A DNA stretch of 64,000 bases, from contig NZ_JASVWB010000002.1 of the NCBI RefSeq assembly GCF_030287445.1, forward strand, positions 2,790,001-2,854,000, written 5' to 3'. The DNA is from Streptomyces sp. ALI-76-A (GTDB lineage: Bacteria > Actinomycetota > Actinomycetes > Streptomycetales > Streptomycetaceae). This document shows, piece by piece, positions 42,422 to 51,657 of the stretch (position 1 is its first letter; every line of letters begins with the position of its first letter). The notes beneath the pieces were generated by a model. That model did no database searches, was not told the origin of the DNA, and saw only the letters and a list, made by a program, of their open reading frames with translations. Both the position numbers and the translations under genes were made by a program.

Positions 42422-45133
42422 ATGACCGACCCCCACGCCATCCAGCCGAGCGCTCTCGACCAGCTCCCCGACCGGGACCCGGAGGAGACCGCCGAATGGC
42501 AGGCCTCGCTGGACGCGGTCGCCCAGGCGGCCGGGCCGCACCGTGCCGCGTACCTGATGCGGCGCACGCTGGAGCGTGCCGAGGGCAACGGCATCGCGCT
42601 GCCCAAGCTGCTCGAGACGGACTACGTCAACACCATCCCCACCGCCGCCGAGCCCGCCACCCCGGGTGACGAGGCGATGGAGGCCCGGATCACCGCCTGG
42701 AACCGCTGGAACGCGGCCGCGATGGTGACCCGGGGCGCGAAACACGGCGTCGGCGGCCACATCGCCACCTTCGCCTCCGCGGCCTGGCTCTACGAGACGG
42801 GCTTCAACCACTTCTTCCGGGGCAAGGAGTCCCAGGACTCCCCCGGCTCCGGCGACCAGCTCTACATCCAGGGCCACGCCTCCCCCGGCATCTACGCCCG
42901 CGCCTTCCTCGACGGCCGGCTCGGCGAGGAGCACCTCGACAACTTCCGCCAGGAGGCGGGCGGCAACGGCCTCCCGTCGTACCCGCACCCGCGGCGCCTG
43001 CCCTGGCTGTGGGAGTTCCCGACGGTGTCGATGGGCCTCGGCCCGCTCTCCGCGATCTACCAGGCGCGCTTCAACCGCTATCTGACGCACCGCGGCATCA
43101 AGGACGTCTCCGCGTCCCACGTGTGGGCGTTCCTCGGTGACGGTGAGATGGACGAGCCCGAGTCGACGGCGGCCCTCGCGCTCGCCGCCCGCGAGGAGCT
43201 CGACAACCTCACCTTCGTCATCAACTGCAACCTCCAGCGCCTCGACGGCCCGGTCCGCGCGAACTTCAAGATCGTGCAGGAGCTGGAGGCCCAGTTCCGC
43301 GGCGCCGGCTGGAACGTCATCAAGACGCTGTGGGGTTCGGCGTGGGACGAGCTGTTCCAGCTCGACACCACCGGCGCGCTCGTCCGCCGGCTGCGCGAGG
43401 TGCCCGACGCCCAGGTGCAGACGTATCAGACCCGGGACGCCGCCTACATCCGCCAGGACTTCTTCGGCGCCGACCCGGCGCTCGCCGAGATGGCGAAGCT
43501 GCTGAGCGACGACAAGATCCTGGAGTGCTTCCACCTCTCGCGCGGTGGCCACGAGGCCCGCAAGGTGTACACGGCCTACAAGGCGGCCGTCGAGCACAAG
43601 GGGGCGCCGACGGTCATCCTGGCCCAGACGGTCAAGGGCCACACCCTCGGCGAGGGCTTCGCGTCGAAGAACGCCAACCACCAGATGAAGAAGCTCTCGG
43701 TGGACGAGTTCAAGGCGATGCGCGACCTGCTGGAGCTGCCGATCAGGGACAGCGACTTCGTCGACGGCGTGGTGCCCTACGGCCACCCGGGCGCCGACTC
43801 CCCCGAGGTGCGCTACCTCCAGGAGCGCCGCGCGGCCCTCGGCGGCCCGGCTCCCGCCCGCCGTACGCACGCCCTCGCGCCGCTCCCGGCGCCCGCCGAC
43901 AAGACGTTCGCCTCCTTCGACAAGGGCTCGGGATCGCAGAACGTGGCGACCACGATGGCCTTCGTCCGCCTGGTCAAGGACCTGGTCCGCGACAAGGAGA
44001 CCGGCAAGCGCTGGGTGCCGATCGTCCCCGACGAGGCGCGCACCTTCGGCATGGAGTCGCTGTTCCCCTCGCTCGGCATCTACTCGCCCAAGGGCCAGAC
44101 GTACGAGCCGGTCGACCGCGACCAGCTGATGTACTACAAGGAGGCCACGAACGGCCAGATCCTCAACGAGGGGATCACCGAGGCCGGTTCGATGGCGGAC
44201 TTCATCGCCGCGTCCACCGCGTACTCCACGCACGGCGAAGCGATGATCCCGTTCTACATCTTCTACTCGATGTTCGGCTGGCAGCGCACGGCCGACCAGA
44301 TGTGGCAGCTCGGCGACCAGCTCGGCCGCGGCTTCCTCGTCGGCGCGACGGCCGGCCGCACCACCCTGACCGGTGAGGGCCTCCAGCACGCCGACGGCCA
44401 CTCCCCCGTGATCGCGGCGACCAACCCGGCGGCGCTGACGTACGATCCGGCGTTCGCCTACGAGATCGCGACGATCGTCAAGGACGGCCTGCGCCGGATG
44501 TACGGCGAGGCGGCCCCGGGCGAGGACCCGAACGTCTTCTACTACCTGACCGTCTACAACGAGCCGATGCCGCAGCCGGCCAAGCCGTCCGGCCTCGGCA
44601 TCGACGAGGGCATCGTCAAGGGGCTGTACCGCTTCAACACGGCGGAGTCTGCCGGGGTCTCCGCGGTGGCCGACGCCCCGCGGATCCAGCTGCTCGGCTC
44701 CGGTACGGCGATCCACTGGGTGCTCAAGGCGCAGAAGCTGCTCGCCGAGGAGTGGGGCGTGGCCGCCGACGTGTGGTCCGCGACCTCGTGGACCGAGCTG
44801 CGCCGGGACGCCCTGGAGGCGGACGCGGCCCTGCTGCGCGGCGAGGAGCGGGTGCCCTACGTCCGGCAGGCGCTTCAGAGTGCCGAGGGCCCGGTGCTGG
44901 CGGTCTCCGACTACATGCGCCAGGTCCCGGACCAGATCGCGCAGTGGGTCGAGCAGGACTGGTCCTCGCTGGGCGCCGACGGCTTCGGTCTGTCGGACAC
45001 CCGCGAGGCGGCCCGCCGCCACTTCGGCGTCGACGCCGAGTCGGTCGTCGTGGCGGCGCTGGCTCAGCTGGCGCGGCGGGGTGAGGTCAAGGCGACGGCG
45101 GTGAAGGAAGCGCGGGGGCGCTACGGGTTGTAG
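42422..45133 (+). CDS. aceE: Pyruvate dehydrogenase E1 component (homodimeric)
   Basis: 903 residues from ATG 42422, preceded by GAGGAAGG; the upstream in-frame ATG at 42320 lacks a ribosome-binding site. It decarboxylates pyruvate with thiamine diphosphate and reductively acetylates lipoyl-E2. Features: [17 protein letters not shown] (active-site His), ThDP motif [10 protein letters not shown] (about 239-248), the long [17 protein letters not shown], then the C-terminal transketolase-like domains with [19 protein letters not shown]. It is the single-chain AceE type found in actinobacteria and enterobacteria, not the alpha2-beta2 form. Confidence 0.97.
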   Translation: MTDPHAIQPSALDQLPDRDPEETAEWQASLDAVAQAAGPHRAAYLMRRTLERAEGNGIALPKLLETDYVNTIPTAAEPATPGDEAMEARITAWNRWNAAAMVTRGAKHGVGGHIATFASAAWLYETGFNHFFRGKESQDSPGSGDQLYIQGHASPGIYARAFLDGRLGEEHLDNFRQEAGGNGLPSYPHPRRLPWLWEFPTVSMGLGPLSAIYQARFNRYLTHRGIKDVSASHVWAFLGDGEMDEPESTAALALAAREELDNLTFVINCNLQRLDGPVRANFKIVQELEAQFRGAGWNVIKTLWGSAWDELFQLDTTGALVRRLREVPDAQVQTYQTRDAAYIRQDFFGADPALAEMAKLLSDDKILECFHLSRGGHEARKVYTAYKAAVEHKGAPTVILAQTVKGHTLGEGFASKNANHQMKKLSVDEFKAMRDLLELPIRDSDFVDGVVPYGHPGADSPEVRYLQERRAALGGPAPARRTHALAPLPAPADKTFASFDKGSGSQNVATTMAFVRLVKDLVRDKETGKRWVPIVPDEARTFGMESLFPSLGIYSPKGQTYEPVDRDQLMYYKEATNGQILNEGITEAGSMADFIAASTAYSTHGEAMIPFYIFYSMFGWQRTADQMWQLGDQLGRGFLVGATAGRTTLTGEGLQHADGHSPVIAATNPAALTYDPAFAYEIATIVKDGLRRMYGEAAPGEDPNVFYYLTVYNEPMPQPAKPSGLGIDEGIVKGLYRFNTAESAGVSAVADAPRIQLLGSGTAIHWVLKAQKLLAEEWGVAADVWSATSWTELRRDALEADAALLRGEERVPYVRQALQSAEGPVLAVSDYMRQVPDQIAQWVEQDWSSLGADGFGLSDTREAARRHFGVDAESVVVAALAQLARRGEVKATAVKEARGRYGL

Positions 45134-45606
45134 GCGCGGGGTCCTTCGGGGCGGGGGGACGCGACGGCCGTCGGCCGCCCGGGTCCCCTCGCCCGGTTCC
45201 GGCCGCGGTCGGGCCACCCGGTTCCGGTCGCGCCTCGGCCGCGGGCTCGTCGTGGTTGATCGCGCAGTTCCCCGCGCCCCTGGGGGCGCCTCCGTCGCAT
45301 CTCGGCCGCGGGCTCGTCGTGGCTGGGCGCACAGTTCCCCGCGCCCCTGGGGGCGCCTCCGTCGCATCTCGGCCGCGGGCTCGTCGTGGCTGGGCGCACA
45401 GTTCCCCGCGCCCCTGGGGGCACCTCCCTCGCATCTCGGCCGCGGGCTCGTCGTGGCTGGAGGGTGCTTGTCCGGGCTTTTAGGGGCGGGGAACTGCGCG
45501 GTCGGCCACAGTGGGCCCGCGCCTGGACGGGTCACCGGCGGAGTCCTCCGCATCCGGGCCGGATACCCCCGCACATCGGCGATCGCGGCGCCTGCATCAT
45601 GGCCGT
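45134..45606. other. 473-base intergenic region filled with repeats
   Basis: No gene is supported here. It holds the 67-bp tandem repeats at 45237-45458 and a reverse-oriented copy of the core at 45481-45500, plus the upstream region of the WYL regulator. Apparent ORFs through the array are repeats in all frames. Confidence 0.8.
45237..45458. repeat. 67-bp tandem repeat, 3.3 copies
   Basis: Units start with GGCCGCGGGCTCGTCGTGG at 45237, 45304, 45371 and 45438 (partial). Each contains GCGCAGTTCCCCGCGCCCCT or a variant. At 45481-45500 the inverse AGGGGCGGGGAACTGCGCG occurs and could pair with any unit, forming a long hairpin downstream of aceE. Confidence 0.9.
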
Positions 45607-46581
45607 ATGCGTGCTGCCCGTCTCATCAGAATGGTGCTGCTGCTCCAGTCCCGGCCGTCCATGACGGCCGCCGAGCTGGCGCGGGAGCTGGAGGTGTCCG
45701 AGCGGACCGTCACCCGGGACGCGCAGGCGCTCTCGGAGGCGGGGGTGCCGGTGTACGCCGACCGGGGGCGGGCCGGCGGCTACCGGCTGATCGGCGGTTA
45801 CCGGACGCGGCTGACCGGGCTGGCCCGCGGTGAGGCGGAGGCGCTGTTCCTGTCGGGGGTACCGGGCGCGCTGCGGGAGATGGGGCTGGAGGACGCGGCG
45901 TCGGCGGCCCGGCTGAAGGTGTCCGCGGCCCTGCTCCCGTCGGTGCGCGACGCCTCCCGCGCGGCGGCGCAGCGGTTCCATCTGGACGCGCCGAGCTGGT
46001 TCAAGGAGCCGAAGACACCCGAGCTGCTGCCCGAGGTCGCGGACGCGGTGTGGGACGACCGGCGGATCACCGCCCGGTACTGGCGCGGTGAGGACGAGGT
46101 GGTGCGGGAGCTGGAGCCGTACGGGCTCGTGCTCAAGGCGGGGGTCTGGTACCTGTGCGCGCGGGTCGCGGGGCGCGACGCGTACCGGGTGTACCGGATC
46201 GACCGGTTCACGGCGGTGGACACCGGCGAGGAGCGGTTCACCCGGGACGACGGCTTCGACCTGCCGGGATTCTGGGAGGAGCGGGCCGAGCAGTTCGCGC
46301 GCTCCATCCTGCGCGCCGAGGTCGTCGTCCGGCTGTCGCGGGACGGGGTGCGGGCGTTGCCGTACTCCGTCGGCTCCCGGTCCGCCCGGGAGGCGCTGGA
46401 GGCCGCGGGCGATCCGGACGGGGACGGTTGGGTGACGGTGACGCTCCCGGTGGAGTCCGAGGAGGTCGCGCACAGCCAGCTGGCGGCACTCGGCCCGGAG
46501 GCCGAAGTGCTGGCGCCGGAGAGCCTGCGGGCACGTTTCGTCGCGGACGCGATGCGGCTGGCCGCCCTGTACGGGACATAA
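45607..46581 (+). CDS. WYL-domain transcriptional regulator (DeoR-type HTH)
   Basis: 324 residues from ATG 45607. N-terminal HTH_11 domain (about 5-60: LIRMVLLLQSRPSMTAAELA then VSERTVTRDAQALSEAGVPV), then GGYRLIGGYRTRLTGL and a WYL domain (about 135-220) with RELEPYGLVLKAGVWYLCAR and RVYRIDRF. These proteins bind nucleotides or nucleic acid through WYL and often control stress or defence genes, but no defence genes are next to it. Target unknown. Confidence 0.9.
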   Translation: MRAARLIRMVLLLQSRPSMTAAELARELEVSERTVTRDAQALSEAGVPVYADRGRAGGYRLIGGYRTRLTGLARGEAEALFLSGVPGALREMGLEDAASAARLKVSAALLPSVRDASRAAAQRFHLDAPSWFKEPKTPELLPEVADAVWDDRRITARYWRGEDEVVRELEPYGLVLKAGVWYLCARVAGRDAYRVYRIDRFTAVDTGEERFTRDDGFDLPGFWEERAEQFARSILRAEVVVRLSRDGVRALPYSVGSRSAREALEAAGDPDGDGWVTVTLPVESEEVAHSQLAALGPEAEVLAPESLRARFVADAMRLAALYGT

Positions 46582-46654
46582 CGTCGTCGCGGACATAACA
46601 ATCCGCCTCACTCCACGTGCGGGCCACCCGTCCAGGGCCGATGCTGGACCCGTG

Positions 46655-47173
46655 ATGGACGAGACGGAGTTCTGGGAGCTGGTCGACGCCAGCCGCGAGG
46701 CCGCCGAGGGCGACCCCGAGGAGCAGGCCGACCTGCTGGTGGACCGGCTGCTCCAGCTGGACCCGGAGATGGTCCTCGACTTCGCCCGTCACTTCGAGGC
46801 CCGCTACAACCGCGCGTACACCTGGGACCTGTGGGGCGCGGCCTGGATCCTGCTGGACGGGGCGAGCGACGACGCCTTCGACTTCTTCCGGTGCTGGCTG
46901 ATCGGCCAGGGCCGCGAGGTGTACGAGGGCGCCGTGCACGACCCCGACGCGCTCGCCGACCTCCTGGACGACTTCGACGAGGAGCTCGACGGCGACGGCG
47001 AGGAGCTCGGCTACGCGGCGGACGAGGCGTACGAGCAGCTCACCGGTGTGGTCGCCCCCGACCTCGGCATCCCGCCCGCTGGGTCCGAACCGGCGGGCAC
47101 GCCCCTCGACTTCGAGAACGAGCGGGTGCTGGCGGAGCGTTGTCCCAAGCTGTGGGAGCGGTTCAGGGGCTGA
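46655..47173 (+). CDS. DUF4240 domain protein
   Basis: 172 residues; GTG 46652 immediately before the ATG is an alternative start. The block MDETEFWELVDASREAAEGD, then DLWGAAWILLDGASDDAFDFFRCWLIGQGREVYEGAVHDPDAL, is the DUF4240 signature. The protein is very acidic and probably cytoplasmic. Function unknown. Confidence 0.85.
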   Translation: MDETEFWELVDASREAAEGDPEEQADLLVDRLLQLDPEMVLDFARHFEARYNRAYTWDLWGAAWILLDGASDDAFDFFRCWLIGQGREVYEGAVHDPDALADLLDDFDEELDGDGEELGYAADEAYEQLTGVVAPDLGIPPAGSEPAGTPLDFENERVLAERCPKLWERFRG

Positions 47174-47231
47174 CTCGGGCGGCGCCGGCACTGGCACCGG
47201 ATCCGGCACTCCGGCACCCCGGCACCGGTCC

Positions 47232-47429
47232 TCAGGCGACGACCCGGCGGCGGGTCGTGTCCGCCGGGACGTACGCTTGTGTCTGCTCCGCCTCCACCGC
47301 GTGGTGCATCGGTGCCCGGTTGGCCTGGTCGAGCGCGGACGCCGTGACGGCGGCCGGTCCCAGGACGACGGTCGCGACCGCGCAGACCACCGTCCACACG
47401 CGCCTGCTGCCCCTGATGCTGCTGCTCAT
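47232..47429 (-). CDS. Small secreted or membrane-anchored peptide
   Basis: 65 residues from ATG 47429, with GAGGTGGGG just upstream. A basic start (SSSIRGSRR) and hydrophobic helix (WTVVCAVATVVLGPAAVTASA) form a signal peptide; the mature part would be about 35 residues (DQANRAPMHHAVEAEQTQAY). No known motif. It follows the amidase gene in the same orientation, about 100 bases downstream of it. Confidence 0.6.
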   Translation of the reverse strand: MSSSIRGSRRVWTVVCAVATVVLGPAAVTASALDQANRAPMHHAVEAEQTQAYVPADTTRRRVVA

Positions 47430-47524
47430 GATCCCCACCTCGGGTCGGTTTCTGTCACCGACACCGACCGTAGGGCGCGGGGATCGCAGGACCCTGCGAG
47501 TGCGCTGTGCCGTTCCTGTGAGCC

Positions 47525-48337
47525 TCATGGCCGTCCCTGCAGTCGGGCCGCCACTCGCCTGATCTCCGGCAGGCGGGCGCTCAGGGCGGCGCCCGGGCAG
47601 CTGGTCATGTAGCCGTCGTCGTGGCCCGCCAGGGCGGGCAGCGTGGCGGCGACGCCGGCCGCGTACCGGCTGCCGCTGTTGCTGGAGACCAGGCGGATCC
47701 GCGCGCGGGGGTCGACGTCCGCCGGGCCCAGCTTCCAGGCGGCGAGTGCGGCGATCGAGTCGGTCATCGCCTTCGGGACGGGGACGCCGGCGGTGAACGT
47801 GCCGAGGGCGGCGACGCCCGTGCTGCGGTGGTTGAAGCCCTGGGTGTGGGCGCCGGTCACGGGCCGGTCGACGCCACCCGCGCGGCCCTCGTAGATGGTG
47901 CCGCAGCGGTCGACGAGGAAGTTGTAGCCGATGTCGTCCCAGTCGCGGGCGCCGGTCTGGCCCGTGTACAGGGAACGGATGATGCGGGGTGTCTCGGCGC
48001 AGTCGTAGGCGTTGGGCGAGTCGGTGTGGTGGACGAAGACGGCGACGACCTTGTCGTCGTAGCGCGGCGGTGGCTGGGGGCGCCGGGCGGCGGCGTTCAG
48101 CCAGGCCGTCCGCGGCACGATGCGCGGCCTGGCCGCGGTGTGCGGACCGGCCTGGCGGACGGCGGCGGTGTGCCGGCCGGCGCGGGCCGCGACCGTGTGC
48201 TCGACGCCGTTCGCGCACAGCACCAGCGCCCCGGCGGCGGTCAGGCCCGGCAGGCAGCCGAGCAGCACGAGCACGGTGGCCGGTATCCGTACGGGACGCC
48301 GTCTCCGTGCCCGCCGCGGTCTTCGCAGGACGCACAT
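47525..48337 (-). CDS. Peptidoglycan-recognition / N-acetylmuramoyl-L-alanine amidase protein
   Basis: 270 residues from ATG 48337. A very basic N-terminus (LRRPRRARRRRPVRIP) and a signal helix (ATVLVLLGCLPGLTAAGALVLC) precede an amidase_2/PGRP domain. Zinc ligands are at VFVHHTDS (first His), HTQGFNHRSTGVA (region of the fold) and the last ligand Cys in MTSCPG; YNFLVDRCGTIYEGRAGG is the PGRP signature. It should cut or bind the amide between muramic acid and L-Ala in cell wall. The start codon choice is moderate: the ribosome-binding site is close to the ATG. Confidence 0.85.
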   Translation of the reverse strand: MCVLRRPRRARRRRPVRIPATVLVLLGCLPGLTAAGALVLCANGVEHTVAARAGRHTAAVRQAGPHTAARPRIVPRTAWLNAAARRPQPPPRYDDKVVAVFVHHTDSPNAYDCAETPRIIRSLYTGQTGARDWDDIGYNFLVDRCGTIYEGRAGGVDRPVTGAHTQGFNHRSTGVAALGTFTAGVPVPKAMTDSIAALAAWKLGPADVDPRARIRLVSSNSGSRYAAGVAATLPALAGHDDGYMTSCPGAALSARLPEIRRVAARLQGRP

Positions 48338-48542
48338 GCTTCCCACTGTCGGCCGGTTCCGACGCGTCCGCGATGTGTGCTGTGCCACCCGGTGGAACCA
48401 TCGTCCGGGTCCGCGGCGTTTTCCCAGGTGCACGCACGCGTGACCGGTTCCGGTGGCCACGCGCGCGGGTGACTGATCACTGGGACCGTGCCACGCGTAC
48501 TAGGAGACGCCCCCGTGAGGGGACCAAGAGAGAGGCGGCTCC

Positions 48543-49727
48543 GTGGACCTGCTCGACATCCTGCTGTTGCTGGTGATCCTCGCCTACGCGGCGTCAGGCT
48601 ACCGGCGCGGGCTGGTGGCCGGCTGCGTCTCGCTCGCCGGTTTCGTGGGCGGCGCGGTCGTCGGCGTGTGGGCGCTGCCCTGGGTGATGGACCTGGCGAC
48701 GCCGGGCACCACGGCGGCGACGGTGACCGCGGTGCTGACGGTGCTGGTCCCGGCCGTGCTCGGGCACGAACTCGCCGGGCGGCTGGCGCTCAAGCTGCGG
48801 CGGGAGCTGGACCGGGGGCCGCTGAGGGTGGCCGACGGGGTCGGCGGGGCCGCGGCCAACTCGGTGGCGGTGCTGATCGTGGCGTGGGTGGTCGCGAGCG
48901 TGCTGGGCGCGTCCTCGTCGCCGCTGGTCACGACCGCGATCCGGGACTCGGCCCTGCTGGGCGCCGTGCAGGACACCATGCCGGAGACGACTCCCTCCTG
49001 GTTCTCGCGGGCCACGTCCGCGCTGACCGAGGCGGGCTTCCCGCAGGTCTTCAACCCGTTCGAGAACGAGTCGACGGCCGAGGTCGCCAGGCCGACCGGC
49101 GACAGCGTCACCGCGAGCGCCACCAACGCCGCCAAGCTGAGCACCGTGAAGATCGAGGGCGTCGCGGGCACCCAGGGCCGCGAGGGCAGCGGCTTCGTGT
49201 ACGCGCCGGAGCACGTGATGACCAACGCGCACGTGGTGGCCGGCATCGACGACCCGAGCGTGCGGATCGGCGGCGTCGGCCGGACGTACGAGGCGCGGGT
49301 GGTGCTCTTCGACCCGAACAAGGACGTGGCGGTGCTGTACGTCCCCGACCTGAGCGCGCCGGTGCTGAAGTTCGACGACGAGGCCGCGCGCGGCGAAGCG
49401 GCGGTCGTCGCCGGTTATCCGCAGGACGGCGACCTGAACCTCCAGGCGGCCACCGTGGCCAACCGGGTGCGGGCGACCGGGCAGAACATCTACAGCGACG
49501 CGACCGTCACCCGCGAGATCTACTCGATCCGCTCCACCGTCCGCCCCGGCAACTCCGGCGGCCCGCTGCTGACCACCGGCGGCGAGGTCTACGGCGTCGT
49601 CTTCGCCCGCTCCACCTCGGACGACGAGACGGGGTACGTGCTGACGGCGGACGAGGTCGCCGACGACGCGGAACGGGCGGCGAACGCGACGGCACCGGTC
49701 GACACGGGCGACCTGGTCACGTCCTGA
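48543..49727 (+). CDS. MarP-like membrane serine protease (CvpA-trypsin)
   Basis: 394 residues, GTG start. Four membrane helices make a CvpA-like domain (1-135, starting DLLDILLLLVILAYAASGYRRG). A short linker leads to a trypsin-like domain outside the cell with the triad H230 (TNAHVV), D261 (NKDVAVL) and S338 (RPGNSGGPL). This is the layout of M. tuberculosis MarP (Rv3671c), which protects against acid by activating a peptidoglycan hydrolase. The neighbouring wall amidase is a conceivable partner, by position only. Confidence 0.93.
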   Translation: MDLLDILLLLVILAYAASGYRRGLVAGCVSLAGFVGGAVVGVWALPWVMDLATPGTTAATVTAVLTVLVPAVLGHELAGRLALKLRRELDRGPLRVADGVGGAAANSVAVLIVAWVVASVLGASSSPLVTTAIRDSALLGAVQDTMPETTPSWFSRATSALTEAGFPQVFNPFENESTAEVARPTGDSVTASATNAAKLSTVKIEGVAGTQGREGSGFVYAPEHVMTNAHVVAGIDDPSVRIGGVGRTYEARVVLFDPNKDVAVLYVPDLSAPVLKFDDEAARGEAAVVAGYPQDGDLNLQAATVANRVRATGQNIYSDATVTREIYSIRSTVRPGNSGGPLLTTGGEVYGVVFARSTSDDETGYVLTADEVADDAERAANATAPVDTGDLVTS

Positions 49728-49832
49728 CCGACGCGGGTCCCCCGGCCCGCTGAGGCGTACGGCGTCGCTCACCCCGCCCTCGGACGGGGCAATGCCGCGT
49801 CCGGCGGCCCGGCCGGGCGTACCTGTGGGCGC

Positions 49833-50060
49833 ATGTCACCTGCTGTCGCCGCCCTCACAACCGCCCTGCGGACCGCCCTCATGCCGGCCTGCCTGTTCGC
49901 CCTCACCGCCGCCGCCCCGGCCGAGCACCCGGTCAGCCCGGGCTGGGTGCTCGTCGGCTTCGCCACGGCGGCCGCGGTGGCGGGGATCCCGCTGTACCTG
50001 GTCGTGCGCAGACGCCGGGAGACCGCCACGGCCGACCAGGTCAGAGGCTGCGTCCCATGA
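49833..50060 (+). CDS. Small two-helix membrane protein
   Basis: 75 residues, hydrophobic at 15-30 and 38-58 with a basic end (RRRRETATADQ). Third codon positions are strongly G/C, which supports coding. It overlaps the convergent acetyltransferase gene by 20 bases. The ribosome-binding site is weak. Function unknown. Confidence 0.5.
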   Translation: MSPAVAALTTALRTALMPACLFALTAAAPAEHPVSPGWVLVGFATAAAVAGIPLYLVVRRRRETATADQVRGCVP

Positions 50061-50529
50061 GCACGTCGTCGACGTACCGGCCCTCCAGCAGGAACTCCCC
50101 GGGCAGCACGCCCTCCACCACGAAGCCCTCGGACTCGTAGAGCGCCCGGGCCGGGGCGTTGTGTCCGAGCACCCGCAGGGTGATCCGGCGCGCCCCGAGG
50201 CTGCGGGCCCGTTCCCGCGCGGCCCGCAGCAGCGAACGGCCGACGCCGGCGCCCCGCGCCTGCTCGGCGACCACCAGCCCCTGGATCTGGCGGACGTGGG
50301 CGTTGCACGCGAGAGGGGTCGGGAACCCGAGCTTGATGTACCCGACGAGCACACCGTCGAGTTCCGCGACGAGATGGTCCCGGGGCCCGAACCGCTCGCC
50401 GAAGAACGGTTCGTACGGCGGCTGGGGGCGGGGCTGGACGGCGTGCAGCGGGGACCAGGCGGCGCGGTCGAGGCGGCCCAGTGCCTCCTCGTCCTCGGCG
50501 GTGGCAAGGCGTATGTGCGGTACCGGCAT
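50041..50529 (-). CDS. GNAT-family N-acetyltransferase
   Basis: 162 residues from ATG 50529; TAGGGT ends seven bases upstream with no Shine-Dalgarno, so it is probably leaderless. The acetyl-CoA loop is in IQGLVVAEQARGAGVGRSLLRAARERA (Q/RxxGxG/A), followed by LRVLGHNAPARALYESEGFVVEG. The substrate is unknown. Confidence 0.88.
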   Translation of the reverse strand: MPVPHIRLATAEDEEALGRLDRAAWSPLHAVQPRPQPPYEPFFGERFGPRDHLVAELDGVLVGYIKLGFPTPLACNAHVRQIQGLVVAEQARGAGVGRSLLRAARERARSLGARRITLRVLGHNAPARALYESEGFVVEGVLPGEFLLEGRYVDDVLMGRSL

Positions 50530-50602
50530 GACGGTCACCCTAGGCCGAAGCCGGCGAGGCCCCAACGGGATCCCCCCCGGCCTCTGAGCGAGGATGGCGG
50601 TC

Positions 50603-51499
50603 ATGAGACGTTCACGTATCGCGGTGGCCGGTGCCTCCGGTCTGATCGGCGGCGCCCTGGTGCGGTCCCTGACCGCGGACGGGCACGAGGTGGTGCGCCT
50701 GGTGCGCCGGGAGCCCCGGGCGCCGGACGAGGTCCGCTGGGACCCCGAGCGCGCGTACGTCGACCCGGCCGGGCTCACCGGGTGCGACGTCGTGGTCAAC
50801 CTGGCCGGGGCGAACGTGGGCGGTCGCCGCTGGACGGACGCCTACAAGGCGCGGATCCGGGACAGCCGGGTGGGGGGCACGACCGCGCTCGCCGAGGCGG
50901 TCGCCGCCCTGGACGAGCCGCCGCGGGTCTTCGTGAGCGGCAGCGCGATGGGCATCTACGGCGAGACCGGTGACCGGCCCGTCGACGAGGACGCGCCGCC
51001 CGGGGAGGGCTTCCTGCCCGAGCTGTGCGTGCAGTGGGAGGGCGCCGCGGCCCCGGCCCGGGAGGCGGGCGTACGGACCGTGTTCACCCGCACGGGCCTG
51101 GTCGTGGCCCGCGGGGGCGGTGCCTGGGGACGGCTGTTCCCGTTGTTCCGGGCCGGACTCGGCGGGCGGATGGGGGACGGACGGCAGTACTGGTCGTTCG
51201 TCTCGCTGCACGACGAGGTGGCCGCGATCCGGCATCTCATCGACACCGACGGTCTGTCGGGGCCGTTCAACATCACCGCCCCGCGGCCGGTGACGAACCG
51301 TGAGATCACCGAGGCGATGGGGCGGGTGCTGCGCCGGCCGACGCTGTTCGCGGTGCCCGCGCCGGTGCTGCGGGCCGCGCTCGGTGAGATGGCCGGGGAC
51401 GTGCTGGGCAGTCAGCGGGTGTTGCCGATGCGGCTGCTGGAGTCGGGGTTCACGTTCGCGTTCCCGGAGATCGACGGGGCGATCCGGGCGGCTCTGTGA
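50603..51499 (+). CDS. TIGR01777-family NAD(P)-binding epimerase-like protein
   Basis: 298 residues from ATG 50603, with AGGA upstream; ATG 50594 is also in frame. Rossmann start RIAVAGASGLIGGALVRSL (about 4-22), DVVVNLAGANVGGRRW, then FVSGSAMGIYG with the SDR Tyr, and the C-terminal DUF1731 domain (MGRVLRRPTLFAVPAPVLR, GSQRVLPMRLLESGF). The function is unproven. The M. tuberculosis counterpart (Rv2216) also lies between dlaT and lipB, so this gene is part of the conserved lipoate neighbourhood. Confidence 0.92.
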   Translation: MRRSRIAVAGASGLIGGALVRSLTADGHEVVRLVRREPRAPDEVRWDPERAYVDPAGLTGCDVVVNLAGANVGGRRWTDAYKARIRDSRVGGTTALAEAVAALDEPPRVFVSGSAMGIYGETGDRPVDEDAPPGEGFLPELCVQWEGAAAPAREAGVRTVFTRTGLVVARGGGAWGRLFPLFRAGLGGRMGDGRQYWSFVSLHDEVAAIRHLIDTDGLSGPFNITAPRPVTNREITEAMGRVLRRPTLFAVPAPVLRAALGEMAGDVLGSQRVLPMRLLESGFTFAFPEIDGAIRAAL

Positions 51500-51657
51500 C
51501 GGGTGCGGTCGTATGCGACCGTCGTGCGACCGTGCCCTGTCGATGCGCGACTGCCCCCGGCCGGTGACGGCCCTACCCTCGACCCGAACTCGGGTATCCC
51601 TGGAGCCAGTCGGGGGCACGACGTCTCCACCGGCCGCGCAACCTCGAGGAGGGGCAC

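Noticed and set aside
42380-45574. A 1064-residue ORF antisense to aceE
   Set aside because: It is a shadow of aceE extended through the tandem repeats.
45607-48337. A defence island around the WYL regulator
   Set aside because: WYL proteins often mark defence loci, but the neighbours are DUF4240, a wall amidase and a MarP-like protease, with no nuclease, helicase or reverse transcriptase.
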